Shown one piece after another: positions 34,455 through 43,848 of a DNA stretch of 64,000 nt. Each line of letters begins with the position of its first letter. Within the stretch, counting starts at the first letter, position 1. The translations under genes were made by a program, and so were the position numbers. This DNA is from Tropicibacter alexandrii (GTDB taxonomy: Bacteria > Pseudomonadota > Alphaproteobacteria > Rhodobacterales > Rhodobacteraceae), in assembly GCF_003667315.2 (NCBI RefSeq), contig NZ_RCTZ02000003.1:186001-250000 (forward strand), given 5' to 3'. The notes beneath the pieces are model-generated. The model searched no databases, was not told the origin of the DNA, and saw only the letters and a program-made list of their open reading frames with translations.

Positions 34455-34922
34455 ATGAAGGCATTGGCCGAGCACGAGGCCCGCGACAAGGAGTTGCTGG
34501 AATACCTGCGGGTTTACGTGATGATCTGGCAAAAGATCGACTTCATCTGGGGGATGTTCATCACCTCCTACATTCCGCTGTTCGGGTTCCTGCATTTCTA
34601 TCCGGGGGAAATGGGCTTTGCCTTTGCGGCACTGTTTGCGCTGGCCATCGCGGCCTTTACCTATGTGAACGCGCAGGCGCTGCGGCAGCATTACGACATC
34701 GCCGTGACCATGAGCCGGGAATTCCGGCGGTACAACAAGGGGTTCCCGGATCTGAACGGCGCATTGCTGCGCACGGCACATGACGGGCGGGCGCGGATGG
34801 TGCTGTTTACCCACTGGTTCGCGTTTTCGGGGTTCTTGTACCTGATGGGCGAGCGGGTCGGCCATTCGGTCTGTTCCGAAGCAAGCGGCTGGGTGTGTTT
34901 GTGGCTGGCTGTGATGGGGTGA
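34455..34922 (+). CDS. Hypothetical membrane protein
   Basis: 155 residues from the ATG at 34455, preceded by GGAGAGG. An amphipathic acidic N-terminus leads into two adjacent hydrophobic helices ('FIWGMFITSYIPLFGFLHFY', 'FAFAALFALAIAAFTYVNA'). A soluble loop and a third hydrophobic stretch ('MVLFTHWFAFSGFLYLMG') follow. Family not recognised. It is divergent from rlmJ. Confidence 0.7.
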   Translation: MKALAEHEARDKELLEYLRVYVMIWQKIDFIWGMFITSYIPLFGFLHFYPGEMGFAFAALFALAIAAFTYVNAQALRQHYDIAVTMSREFRRYNKGFPDLNGALLRTAHDGRARMVLFTHWFAFSGFLYLMGERVGHSVCSEASGWVCLWLAVMG

Positions 34923-35023
34923 AACCCGGTTCGCGCTACGCGCGATGAACCGTCCGGGGGACGGTTCAAGGGTTTCACGCGCTCAGCGCCGGGGGCGGTT
35001 GGTCTGGGCGGATTGGGTATGAG

Positions 35024-35044
35024 GTCCCGGGTCAAGCCCGGGAC
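35024..35044. repeat. CGGGTCAAGCCCG-type hairpin
   Basis: GTCCCGGG and CCCGGGAC flank a TCAAG loop. It is in the 145-nt gap between the membrane protein and the AT-rich patch. Two relatives lie at 38808-38871. Confidence 0.75.
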
Positions 35045-35067
35045 GAGAGGCGCGGGAAATGAATTTG

Positions 35068-35781
35068 TCAATAATCAATAAAGCGCTCGTTTAAGTATCC
35101 GAATTGTCCCTTGCAACTTCCGGCCAACGGTGTAACCCCCACTAATCTAGTGCCTAGGTAGTCTACGGCCAAGTCCGAAGTTTCTAACGGCACGCTCCCG
35201 CGAATTTGGCATATCCTTGGTTTGGAGCAATCGATGTTGTTCAGGTCGACCCCCCGAAAAGCATCTTTGGCTTGCGCTCCGGTCAATCCTACCCAGGTAG
35301 CGATGACCTCTGGAGTAATCGAGCCACCTGTCAAAAGACTGCCAAGCTGAAGCTGCATTTGAATGTCAGGCCGTTCACAAATTATTCCAAGTGTGATCTC
35401 TGTTTGCTCAGGTGTAAGGTAAATCTCACCGTAGTTGCCATTCCGCGCGTTAAAGCGTGCGTCGACCAGAGTGCTCTTCAAGGCATCAGCAAGCTTGAGA
35501 ATGCACTCACGACCTTTTTCAAGAAATTTCAGCCGCTCGTTGTCGGGCAGCGTTTCTAAGAGATCGGGGCTTACCTCAACAGAGCTTCCCCCGAAATTAT
35601 CCAGTAGTTGTCCCGCCCCTTCTTTTCTAAGCTCTCGATCATACTTGTCTATCTTGCCGTACAAACAAGCGGCAATGTAATCTCGGCGCTCTTCTGAACT
35701 TAGTTCAAGTTTTTCCGCTAAAGCGCTCCCTGCTCCAACGGTAAAGCAAGCCATGCACAGCAAAAAGCATAAATTTTTCAT
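35068..35781 (-). CDS. Secreted hypothetical protein in AT-rich patch
   Basis: 237 residues from the ATG at 35781. Signal peptide 'MKNLCFLLCMACFTVGAGSA' with cleavage near ALA-E. The mature part has six cysteines ('AACLYGK', 'GRECILK', 'IICERPD', 'NIDCSKPRICQI', 'GSCKGQF') compatible with disulphides in the periplasm. No family recognised. Codon choice is visibly more AT-rich (TTT, AAA, AAT) than in pyrG or rlmJ next door, which suggests recent acquisition. It starts 5 nt after the next small gene, so they form a pair. Confidence 0.65.
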   Translation of the reverse strand: MKNLCFLLCMACFTVGAGSALAEKLELSSEERRDYIAACLYGKIDKYDRELRKEGAGQLLDNFGGSSVEVSPDLLETLPDNERLKFLEKGRECILKLADALKSTLVDARFNARNGNYGEIYLTPEQTEITLGIICERPDIQMQLQLGSLLTGGSITPEVIATWVGLTGAQAKDAFRGVDLNNIDCSKPRICQIRGSVPLETSDLAVDYLGTRLVGVTPLAGSCKGQFGYLNERFIDY

Positions 35782-35786
35782 GTACT

Positions 35787-35972
35787 TTAATCCTTGAACA
35801 CATCCGACGATAGGAACCCAAAGAACGCCCCAATCAGTCCGATAACAAAATCCTTCGAGATCGGATAATACCATTGCCGAAAATTAGGGCCTACAAGCTC
35901 AGCAAGAGCACCGATCACAATTACCAGTATAAGAGCCGCTGAATAGAAATAAAGTCCGTAGCGCTTATTCAT
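35787..35972 (-). CDS. Small two-span membrane protein paired with secreted protein
   Basis: 61 residues. Helices 'YFYSAALILVIVIGALAELV' and 'FVIGLIGAFFGFLSS' are separated by a short polar loop. No family recognised. First gene of the two-gene AT-rich unit, lying directly upstream of the secreted protein. A membrane-immunity or anchor role is only a guess. Confidence 0.55.
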   Translation of the reverse strand: MNKRYGLYFYSAALILVIVIGALAELVGPNFRQWYYPISKDFVIGLIGAFFGFLSSDVFKD

Positions 35973-35996
35973 ACAGGCTTCCTCTGCTTCTACAGT

Positions 35997-37640
35997 TCAC
36001 ACCAACCGCGACACCTCTTTCGCCGCTCTCACAAAATCCCTGAACAAGGGATGCGGGTCAAAGGGTTTTGACTTCAGTTCGGGGTGGAATTGTACGCCGA
36101 TGAACCACGGGTGGTCGGGCCATTCGACGATCTCGGGCAGTTTGCCGTCGGGGGACATGCCAGAGAAGCACAGGCCAGCCTCTTCGAGGCGGTCCTTGTA
36201 GGTGATGTCGACCTCGTAGCGGTGGCGGTGGCGTTCGTCGATGGCGGTGGTGCCGTAGATCTCGGCGACCTTGGAGCCTTCGGTCAGGACCGCGTCATAG
36301 GCGCCAAGGCGCATGGTGCCGCCCTTGTCGTCACCGACCGAGCGGTTGACTTTCTCGTTGCCCTGCACCCATTCCTTGAGGTGGTAAACCACGGGCTCGA
36401 AACGCTTTTCACCCTTTTCATGGTCGAATTCCTCGGAGCCCGCGCGGGTCACGCCGGCGACGTTGCGGGCGGCTTCGATCACCGCCATTTGCATGCCGAG
36501 GCAGATGCCCAGATAGGGGATCTTGTTCTCGCGGGCGTATTGCGCGGCCTTGATCTTGCCTTCCGTGCCGCGTTCGCCAAAGCCGCCGGGCACGAGGATC
36601 GCGTCATAGGGTTCGAGATGGGGGGCGGCGTCCTCGCGGTCGAACAGCTCGGCATCGACCCATTCGATCTTGACCTTCACCCGGTTGGCCATGCCGCCAT
36701 GGGTCAGGGCCTCGGCGATGGATTTGTAGGCGTCTTCGAGCTGGGTGTATTTGCCGACGATGGCCACGGTGACCTCGCCCTCGGGGTTGTGGACGCGGTC
36801 GGTGACGTCCTCCCACTTGTCGAGATTGGGCTTGGGCGCGGGATGGATGCCGAAGGCGTCGAGCACGGCCTGATCCAGACCCTCGCGGTGATAGGCGATG
36901 GGCGCCTCGTAGATCGAGCGCAGATCTTGCGCGGCGATCACGGCATCGGGGCGGACGTTGCAGAAGAGGCCCAGCTTCTCGCGTTCCTTCTGGGGAATCG
37001 GCCCCTCGGAGCGGCAGACGAGGATGTCGGGGGCGAGGCCGATGGAGCGGAGTTCCTTGACGGAGTGCTGGGTCGGCTTGGTCTTGAGCTCGCCGCTGGC
37101 CTTGATGAAGGGCAGAAGCGTCAGGTGCATAAAGATGCACTGGCCGCGGGGCTTGTCCTGCGAGAACTGGCGGATCGCCTCGAAGAACGGCAGGCCCTCG
37201 ATATCGCCGACCGTGCCGCCGATCTCGCACAGCATGAAATCGACCTCATCCTCGCCGATCGAGATGAAGTCCTTGATTTCATTGGTGACGTGGGGGATCA
37301 CTTGGATGGTCTTGCCAAGGTAGTCGCCGCGTCGTTCCTTTTCGAGGACGTTGGTGTAGACGCGGCCCGACGAGATGGAATCGCTCTTGCGCGCGGGCAC
37401 ACCGGTGAAGCGTTCGTAATGGCCGAGGTCGAGATCGGTTTCCGCGCCATCGTCGGTGACGAAGACCTCGCCATGCTCAAAGGGCGACATGGTGCCGGGG
37501 TCGACGTTCAGATAGGGGTCGAGTTTGCGCAGGCGGACGGAGTAGCCGCGCGCTTGCAGCAGGGCGCCGAGGGCGGCGGAGGCCAGCCCCTTGCCAAGAC
37601 TGGAGACCACACCGCCGGTGATGAAGATGAAGCGAGCCAT
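35997..37640 (-). CDS. pyrG: CTP synthase
   Basis: 547 residues. The amidoligase domain starts '[20 protein letters not shown]' and contains '[18 protein letters not shown]'. The C-terminal glutaminase domain has 'GICLGMQ' (Cys) and 'GVQFHPELK' (His, Glu). It aminates UTP to CTP with glutamine and ATP. Upstream on this strand lies secG, a common arrangement in alphaproteobacteria. Confidence 0.97.
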   Translation of the reverse strand: MARFIFITGGVVSSLGKGLASAALGALLQARGYSVRLRKLDPYLNVDPGTMSPFEHGEVFVTDDGAETDLDLGHYERFTGVPARKSDSISSGRVYTNVLEKERRGDYLGKTIQVIPHVTNEIKDFISIGEDEVDFMLCEIGGTVGDIEGLPFFEAIRQFSQDKPRGQCIFMHLTLLPFIKASGELKTKPTQHSVKELRSIGLAPDILVCRSEGPIPQKEREKLGLFCNVRPDAVIAAQDLRSIYEAPIAYHREGLDQAVLDAFGIHPAPKPNLDKWEDVTDRVHNPEGEVTVAIVGKYTQLEDAYKSIAEALTHGGMANRVKVKIEWVDAELFDREDAAPHLEPYDAILVPGGFGERGTEGKIKAAQYARENKIPYLGICLGMQMAVIEAARNVAGVTRAGSEEFDHEKGEKRFEPVVYHLKEWVQGNEKVNRSVGDDKGGTMRLGAYDAVLTEGSKVAEIYGTTAIDERHRHRYEVDITYKDRLEEAGLCFSGMSPDGKLPEIVEWPDHPWFIGVQFHPELKSKPFDPHPLFRDFVRAAKEVSRLV

Positions 37641-37834
37641 ATGGGCAACCCCGTGATTTTGCCTGTCGTTTCGGTCCCGTCAGGCAGGCTGACTTGGGCC
37701 AATGAAATGCTCTCCCGCCGCCTTGCGGGCGGCAGCATCACGGGATTTGAGCCATAGAGGATTCGTCTGGATTTGTCCAGTGCGCCGCAAGATGCTGTTG
37801 CGGGGGATGGCCTTGGGGGCCATCCGTTGTGGTC

Positions 37835-38200
37835 TTAGTCTGCGCGCGGCACCAGTGGTGCGTCCGCGTCGCCCGAGGGCGGCGGCAGCAGGGAGTCGGT
37901 GTCGATGTCGGCGGGGGCGGTTTCTTCGGCTGCCGCCGGCGCGTCGCCGAGGCGGTCAAGGATCGACGAGCCGGAGGCGTTTTGTGCAGCGATCACGGTG
38001 AGCGTGATCGAGGTTATGATGAAACCGATGGCGAGAAGCCATGTGACTTTGCCCAAGGCCGTGGCCGCCGAGCGCGCACTCATCGCGCCGCCTCCGCCGC
38101 CGCCCATACCGAGGCCGCCGCCTTCGGAGCGTTGCAGCAGGACGACGCCGATCAGGCCAAGGGCCAGGAGGAGGTGGATGATGAGGATGACGTTTTCCAT
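37835..38200 (-). CDS. secG: Preprotein translocase subunit SecG
   Basis: 121 residues from the ATG at 38200. Two membrane helices ('VILIIHLLLALGLIGVVLLQ', 'VTWLLAIGFIITSITLTVIA') flank a glycine-rich cytoplasmic loop ('GGGLGMGGGGGGAM'). A long acidic, proline-rich C-terminal tail follows, typical of alphaproteobacterial SecG. It assists SecYE in protein export. It lies about 195 nt before pyrG. Confidence 0.93.
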   Translation of the reverse strand: MENVILIIHLLLALGLIGVVLLQRSEGGGLGMGGGGGGAMSARSAATALGKVTWLLAIGFIITSITLTVIAAQNASGSSILDRLGDAPAAAEETAPADIDTDSLLPPPSGDADAPLVPRAD

Positions 38201-38347
38201 GGGACCTGCGTGCGCTTGTCGTTTCGGCGGGTATGTAAGGGAAGGGGGGCCGGGGTGCAAGCGATTGTCGGGCTGGCGGGTGGCTCTGTTCCGGCTGCGC
38301 CGAAAAGCGCCCACCCGCCAGCCCATCGGTGCGGTGTGTGAGAGCGG

Positions 38348-38373
38348 GTAGGATGGGTGATCACCCATCCTAC
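38348..38373. repeat. 26-bp perfect palindrome, GTAGGATGGGT family, second identical copy
   Basis: Identical to the copy at 9805-9830. It begins 26 nt upstream of the DUF6524 stop side and lies in the 179-nt gap before secG on the minus strand, consistent with a terminator for the membrane-protein gene. Confidence 0.9.
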
Positions 38374-38379
38374 TTTCGG

Positions 38380-38775
38380 TCACTCCTCGACATCGTCCAT
38401 GTCGACCTGTCCGGACAGGCGCTTGCGGATGATCGACCAGCTCAGGCCGATGCCCAGCACCAGCGACCCGGCGAGGATCGCCAGCCACGTGGCAAAGCCG
38501 GGATCGGCGAGGCTGATCAGTCCGAAATCCGTCGCCACCCAGATCAGCGCGCCGAAGAGCGCGAGGATCAGGATCATTCCGAACGCCCCGATCGAGCGCA
38601 GCGTGGCGCGCAGGTAGATGATGTAGCCAACCAACAGCAGCAGGCCGAAGAGCACGGTCAGTGACAGGTTGGTTTCCCAATTGGCCAGCGCCCAGCGTGT
38701 GAAGTTCCATCGCGTCGGGTTGTAGGTCGCGGCGAGCAGCAGAAAGGCAAAGAGCCAGCGCAGGAAGAAGGACAT
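38380..38775 (-). CDS. Four-helix membrane protein (DUF6524-like)
   Basis: 131 residues from the ATG at 38775. Hydrophobic helices include '[19 protein letters not shown]', '[20 protein letters not shown]', '[20 protein letters not shown]' and '[20 protein letters not shown]', with an acidic C-terminus ('DMDDVEE'). I recall this family in Rhodobacterales as DUF6524. Function unknown. It is divergent from purA. Confidence 0.75.
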   Translation of the reverse strand: MSFFLRWLFAFLLLAATYNPTRWNFTRWALANWETNLSLTVLFGLLLLVGYIIYLRATLRSIGAFGMILILALFGALIWVATDFGLISLADPGFATWLAILAGSLVLGIGLSWSIIRKRLSGQVDMDDVEE

Positions 38776-38807
38776 GGGGCGGGCGCTCCTGTCTGGGGTG
38801 AGCCGTG

Positions 38808-38871
38808 CCCCGGGCCTGACCCGGGGCCTCCCAGATGTCCCACCGGCGAGGCGCCGGGTCAAGCCCGGCGC
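38808..38871. repeat. Two CGGGTCAAGCCCG-type hairpins
   Basis: 38808-38826 is CCCCGGG/CCCGGGG around CCTGA (TCAGG on the minus strand). 38851-38871 is GCGCCGGG/CCCGGCGC around TCAAG. They lie in the 213-nt divergent gap between DUF6524 and purA, in their promoter region. The 21-nt version at 35024-35044 has the same loop. Confidence 0.8.
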
Positions 38872-38988
38872 GGGGTTGCGGCGTTACGCCCCTGCGCGCT
38901 CGACCGTCTCAGTGATTTTCCGGTTTCGCTGGCGCGTGGGGTTCATTATACGGGCGCGGGTTTGGGATCACCGAAAGGACTCACCGAG

Positions 38989-40284
<1,296 letters not shown>

Positions 40285-40330
40285 CCATCTTCGGGATCGG
40301 GTCGACCCCATCCCGCCCAAGGAGGCGCGC

Positions 40331-40564
40331 ATGGCACTGAGTTACAAGGCACGACGCCGCTGGTCTCTGGTGATCCTGCTGATCGGGTTGCCGCTCTACA
40401 TCGCGGCGGCGCTCTACGTGGTCAGCCTGTTCGAGCGGCCGTCGATCCTTGCGGAACTGGGCGTCTATGTCGGGCTGGGCATCCTGTGGGCGCTGCCGTT
40501 CAAGTTCGTGTTCCGCGGGGTCGGGCAAGCCGATCCGGAAGCCGGGGCGCCTGACGAAAAGTAG
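40331..40564 (+). CDS. DUF2842 small membrane protein
   Basis: 77 residues with AAGGAGG before the ATG. Two helices ('RWSLVILLIGLPLYIAAALY' and 'LAELGVYVGLGILWALPFKF') and a short charged tail match the alphaproteobacterial DUF2842 family, function unknown. The TAG stop codon lies inside a palindromic repeat beginning at 40561. Confidence 0.88.
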   Translation: MALSYKARRRWSLVILLIGLPLYIAAALYVVSLFERPSILAELGVYVGLGILWALPFKFVFRGVGQADPEAGAPDEK

Positions 40565-40586
40565 GATGGGTCCAGACCCATCCTAC
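40561..40586. repeat. GTAGGATGGGT palindrome supplying the DUF2842 stop codon
   Basis: GTAGGATGGGTC and its reverse complement flank a 2-nt CA centre. Bases 2-4 of the repeat are the TAG that ends the DUF2842 gene. The stem (12 bp) can act as terminator in either direction. Confidence 0.9.
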
Positions 40587-40611
40587 CCCATGAAACCCGG
40601 TTTCGATCGTG

Positions 40612-43023
40612 TCACCCGGCCGCGCGGTCCGGCTTGAAGGCGATCCGCTCGGAGGCGGTGAACCGCCCGCCGCTGGTCTTCTCGATCTTGCCCTCGCGCA
40701 AGAGCTGGCCGAAACTCCGCAGACGGTCCTCGCGCGAGCTTTCGCTTTGCTCGGCCTGCCGCACCGTGGTCATCAGCTGCGGGCGCGAGAACTGTTCGCG
40801 GCCCTCGACGAAGGACATGTAGGCCGCAGCCGCTTCCAGCAATTCGGGCAGGTCGACCGCCCCGACAGATGCGGCGTAATCCGCGAAGCCACCTTCTGCC
40901 GCGGGCTCCTCGAGGGCGGCCTCGGCACGGGCGGCGGCGTCGCGGCGGATGCGGCGCGGGCGGACCGGGCTCACCTGCGCTGGGGCTGCCTCGGGCTGAC
41001 GGTCACCGACGCGCTGCTCGGCCACCAGCTTGAGGGGCGCGGGGCGCGTGGCCGGTTCGGCCGGGCGCTCGGACCGGGTGACGGGCGCGGTCTGCGGGCG
41101 GCGCGGACGCACCACGTTGGCCAAATCCTCGCGATAGGGTTGTGCCTCGCGGTCGGCATCGGCCTTGCGACCCAGAAGCTTGTCGGCGCGGGTCGCGGCC
41201 ACGGCGGCGCGCAGATGCGCGATCGCGGTGCGGCGGCGGCTGCCCTCGGGCTCGTCCAGTTCCTTGTTCGTCTCGTCGAGGATTCGCGAGGTGTCACCAT
41301 CCTCGACCGTCGATTCGGTGAGCATGGCGCGGGCCGGGCTGGCCATCTTGACGGCTTTGCGGGCACTGTCGCGCACCAGCGCCTCCAGCGAGGCATCCTC
41401 GTCGTCATCGTCCTCGTCCAACTCATCCGAATGGCGCGAGGAGGGCACGCGGTCGGCGGCACGCGCGGCGATGGTGTCCACGTCCTCCTCCCAGGCGTGG
41501 GCGGCGGGGCGGTTCACGGGGTTGTCGAGACGGAACGGCGCGGGCGCGTCTTCCTCGTCATCCTCATCAAGCTCGTCCTCGAAGTCGTCGAAGTCCTCTG
41601 CCGCCGGGGCAGCCGCCTCTTCGTCGTCGAGGAAATCGTCCTCGTCGTCCTCGTCCCAACCCTGATCCAGCTCGGCGGTCACCGCAGCCAGTTCGCGGGC
41701 GAGTTCGTCCTCCTCCTGCGGCGAGAGCGAGCTTTCGCCAGGGACCGGGGCCGCGTCATCCTCGATTTCCTCAAGCTGGCCGGATTTCACGGCCTCTTCG
41801 AAGACCGTGCGCTTGACCTTGACCACGCGGGCGCGGATGGCCGGTTTCGGCGCGGCAGGCGGCGGGGGCGGGGGCGTCTGGATGGCACCCTCGGCGGCAT
41901 CGTCCTCGTCTTCGTCGAGGAAGCTTTCCTCGGCCTCGGGCGCCGTGTCGTCATGGCCGAATTGATCGTCCTCGGCATCGTCATCCCATGCGGCGAACAC
42001 CTCGCTGCCCCCGGCGAGCTGGCCGGCTGCGGTGTCCTCGTCGGCGAAAACGTCGTCCTCCTCGTCCTCCTCGGCGTCGTCATAGGCAAAGGCGGCGTCC
42101 ATGTCGGGCAATTCAAGCGCGGCCTCGGGCGCGGTGTCGCGCGCCTCTTGGTCGGCCATCAGGCTGGCGAGCGTGTCTGCGAACAGGTTGTCATCGGCCC
42201 CGGTCGGCGCGACCGTGGCAAGACCGTCTTCGAGATCGTCTTCAAGCGCGTCTTCGGCCTCGACCGCTGCCTCGGGCTCGAAATCGTCGGCGGTCTGGTC
42301 CTCGTATTCGCTCAGCAGCGCCGCGAGCGCGTCGTCGTCGACACCGTCGCCGCTGTCCTCTCCGGTCGTCTCGGGCAGGTCGAAATCGGTCTCTTCGGGC
42401 TCGTTCAAGCTGGTCTGACCAGCGACCACAGCGCGAATCCGGTCAAGCTTGGCCGCCACGTCCGAGGGCGCGGCTGCGGCAGCCAGCGGCTGATCGGCAA
42501 GCGCACCGATGTCGAAATCTTCGATATCGGTATCGTCCATGTCATGCGCGGCAAGGCTAGGCGCGTCCGTATCGTCATCACTGGCTTCGGGGGCGGTCAG
42601 CGCCTCGGGCGCGTCGGGCAGATCGGTGTCGGCGGTGATCGGACGCTCCGTCAGGACGGCGGTCGCCTCGATCGTGTCATCGTCGGGCAGGCTGTCCTGC
42701 GCGGGCGCAGGCGCAGCAGCGCGCGACGGGCCTGCCCCGAGCGCCGAGGCCAGCGCCCCGGACGAGGTGGCCCCCGCCGCCATCGCCTGTCCAAGGCTCA
42801 GCGTGCCGCTGCCCATCTCGGGCGAGAGCCGTTCGCGCATCATCTCGGTGGCGAGGTCGGCATCGAATTGCGGTGGCTCCGCGCCAAAGAACCGGTCCTC
42901 TCCGACGACACCGCGGAAGAAATGGGTGGTTTCCTTGACGACGGCAAGCGGATCCTCGAACCCTTCGGCCGTACAGGAAAACGTCCCGTAGGAGACGGTC
43001 AGAATCTTGCTGGAACTCACCAT
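40612..43023 (-). CDS. Large, highly acidic, mostly disordered protein
   Basis: 803 residues. An N-terminal conserved-looking segment ('SSKILTVSYGTFSCTAEGFEDPLAVVKETTHFFRGVV', about 1-70) precedes some 500 residues dominated by Asp, Glu, Ala and Pro with many 'EDE/DDD' runs. The C-terminus (about 640-803) regains order ('LPELLEAAAAYMSFVEGREQFSRPQLM', 'REDRLRSFGQLLREGKIEKTSGG'), and the extreme end resembles a winged-helix. No catalytic motif. Some family members may be annotated as chemotaxis CheA, which this sequence does not support: no histidine kinase or Hpt domain is visible. A scaffolding or polar-organising role is a guess. Confidence 0.8.
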   Translation of the reverse strand: MVSSSKILTVSYGTFSCTAEGFEDPLAVVKETTHFFRGVVGEDRFFGAEPPQFDADLATEMMRERLSPEMGSGTLSLGQAMAAGATSSGALASALGAGPSRAAAPAPAQDSLPDDDTIEATAVLTERPITADTDLPDAPEALTAPEASDDDTDAPSLAAHDMDDTDIEDFDIGALADQPLAAAAAPSDVAAKLDRIRAVVAGQTSLNEPEETDFDLPETTGEDSGDGVDDDALAALLSEYEDQTADDFEPEAAVEAEDALEDDLEDGLATVAPTGADDNLFADTLASLMADQEARDTAPEAALELPDMDAAFAYDDAEEDEEDDVFADEDTAAGQLAGGSEVFAAWDDDAEDDQFGHDDTAPEAEESFLDEDEDDAAEGAIQTPPPPPPAAPKPAIRARVVKVKRTVFEEAVKSGQLEEIEDDAAPVPGESSLSPQEEDELARELAAVTAELDQGWDEDDEDDFLDDEEAAAPAAEDFDDFEDELDEDDEEDAPAPFRLDNPVNRPAAHAWEEDVDTIAARAADRVPSSRHSDELDEDDDDEDASLEALVRDSARKAVKMASPARAMLTESTVEDGDTSRILDETNKELDEPEGSRRRTAIAHLRAAVAATRADKLLGRKADADREAQPYREDLANVVRPRRPQTAPVTRSERPAEPATRPAPLKLVAEQRVGDRQPEAAPAQVSPVRPRRIRRDAAARAEAALEEPAAEGGFADYAASVGAVDLPELLEAAAAYMSFVEGREQFSRPQLMTTVRQAEQSESSREDRLRSFGQLLREGKIEKTSGGRFTASERIAFKPDRAAG

Positions 43024-43161
43024 AGCCTGCTCACTTTCATACGTTCTGCAACAGTGTGTTTACCATGAGGACCGAGACGTAAGTTTATCGAATCTGTGCC
43101 GAAGACCGTATCATTTCGTGTCCGGATTGTGATCTGTTTCGCAAAGGGCCATTAATCGGCC

Positions 43162-43848
43162 ATGAAAAATCAAATTGTAGATAGTTCGGCCCCGGTTCTG
43201 TTGGTCGGTGGCGGCGAATGTCCGCGCGCGGCGTTGATTGACGCGCTGGCGGTGACAAAGACGGTCGTGGCGGCGGATGGCGGCGCGGCGCACTGCCTTG
43301 AACTGGGGCGGGTGCCCGACGCGGTGATCGGCGACATGGATTCGCTCGACCCGGATCTGGCGGCGCGTTTGCCGGAGGGAGTTCTGCATCGCATCACCGA
43401 ACAAGATAGCACGGATTTCGACAAATGTCTGCGCATGGTCCAAGCACCGCTGGTGCTGGGGCACGGCTTTCTGGGGGCGCGGCTGGACCATCAACTGGCG
43501 GCGATGACCGTGCTGGTCAGGCGCGCGGACCGGTTGTGTGTTCTGGTCGGGGCCGAGGATGTGGTCTGCGTGGCGCCGCCACGGCTGGCGCTGGATCTGC
43601 CCTTGGGCGCGCGCGTGTCGCTTTTCCCGATGGCGCCGGTCACGGGGCGCAGCACCGGGCTGCGCTGGCCGATCGACGGGATCGGCTTTGCGCCGGGCGG
43701 ACGGGTCGGGACCTCGAACGAGGTTTCGGGGCCGGTTACGCTGGAGATGGACGGCCCATCCATGCTGCTCATCCTGCCGGTGGCGTGCCTGAATGCGTTG
43801 CTTGCGGGGCTGGCGGAGGCCCCCCGCTGGCCTGCTCGCGCCATATGA
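43162..43848 (+). CDS. thiN: Thiamine pyrophosphokinase
   Basis: 228 residues. 'VVAADGGAAHCLELGRVPDAVIGDMDSLDPDL' and 'QDSTDFDKCLRMV' are the thiamine and metal-binding motifs, followed by the C-terminal beta-sandwich ('ARVSLFPMAPVTGRSTGLRW'). It converts thiamine to thiamine diphosphate with ATP. No TPP riboswitch is visible upstream. Its 3' end overlaps the convergent transporter gene by 80 nt. The 138-nt gap to the divergent acidic-protein gene holds both promoters. Confidence 0.92.
   Translation: MKNQIVDSSAPVLLVGGGECPRAALIDALAVTKTVVAADGGAAHCLELGRVPDAVIGDMDSLDPDLAARLPEGVLHRITEQDSTDFDKCLRMVQAPLVLGHGFLGARLDHQLAAMTVLVRRADRLCVLVGAEDVVCVAPPRLALDLPLGARVSLFPMAPVTGRSTGLRWPIDGIGFAPGGRVGTSNEVSGPVTLEMDGPSMLLILPVACLNALLAGLAEAPRWPARAI

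Noticed and set aside
35000-36000. Prophage or integrative element around the AT-rich patch
   Set aside because: No integrase, tRNA attachment site or phage gene is visible; only two small genes differ in composition.
36084-37757. Plus-strand open frame over pyrG
   Set aside because: pyrG is unmistakable on the minus strand and the antisense frame has no recognisable domain.
40612-43023. CheA chemotaxis kinase annotation for the acidic protein
   Set aside because: No Hpt, dimerisation, ATPase or CheW domain motif is visible.
40609-43068. Plus-strand open frame of about 800 codons opposite the acidic protein
   Set aside because: The Val/Leu/Gly-rich sequence is the antisense of Asp/Glu codons (GAC/GAG give GTC/CTC). 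Both cannot be ruled out absolutely, but only the minus-strand frame has conserved-looking ends and a plausible upstream region.
43024-43161. TPP riboswitch upstream of thiN
   Set aside because: The 138-nt gap lacks the conserved CTGAGA and ACCTGA THI-box elements.
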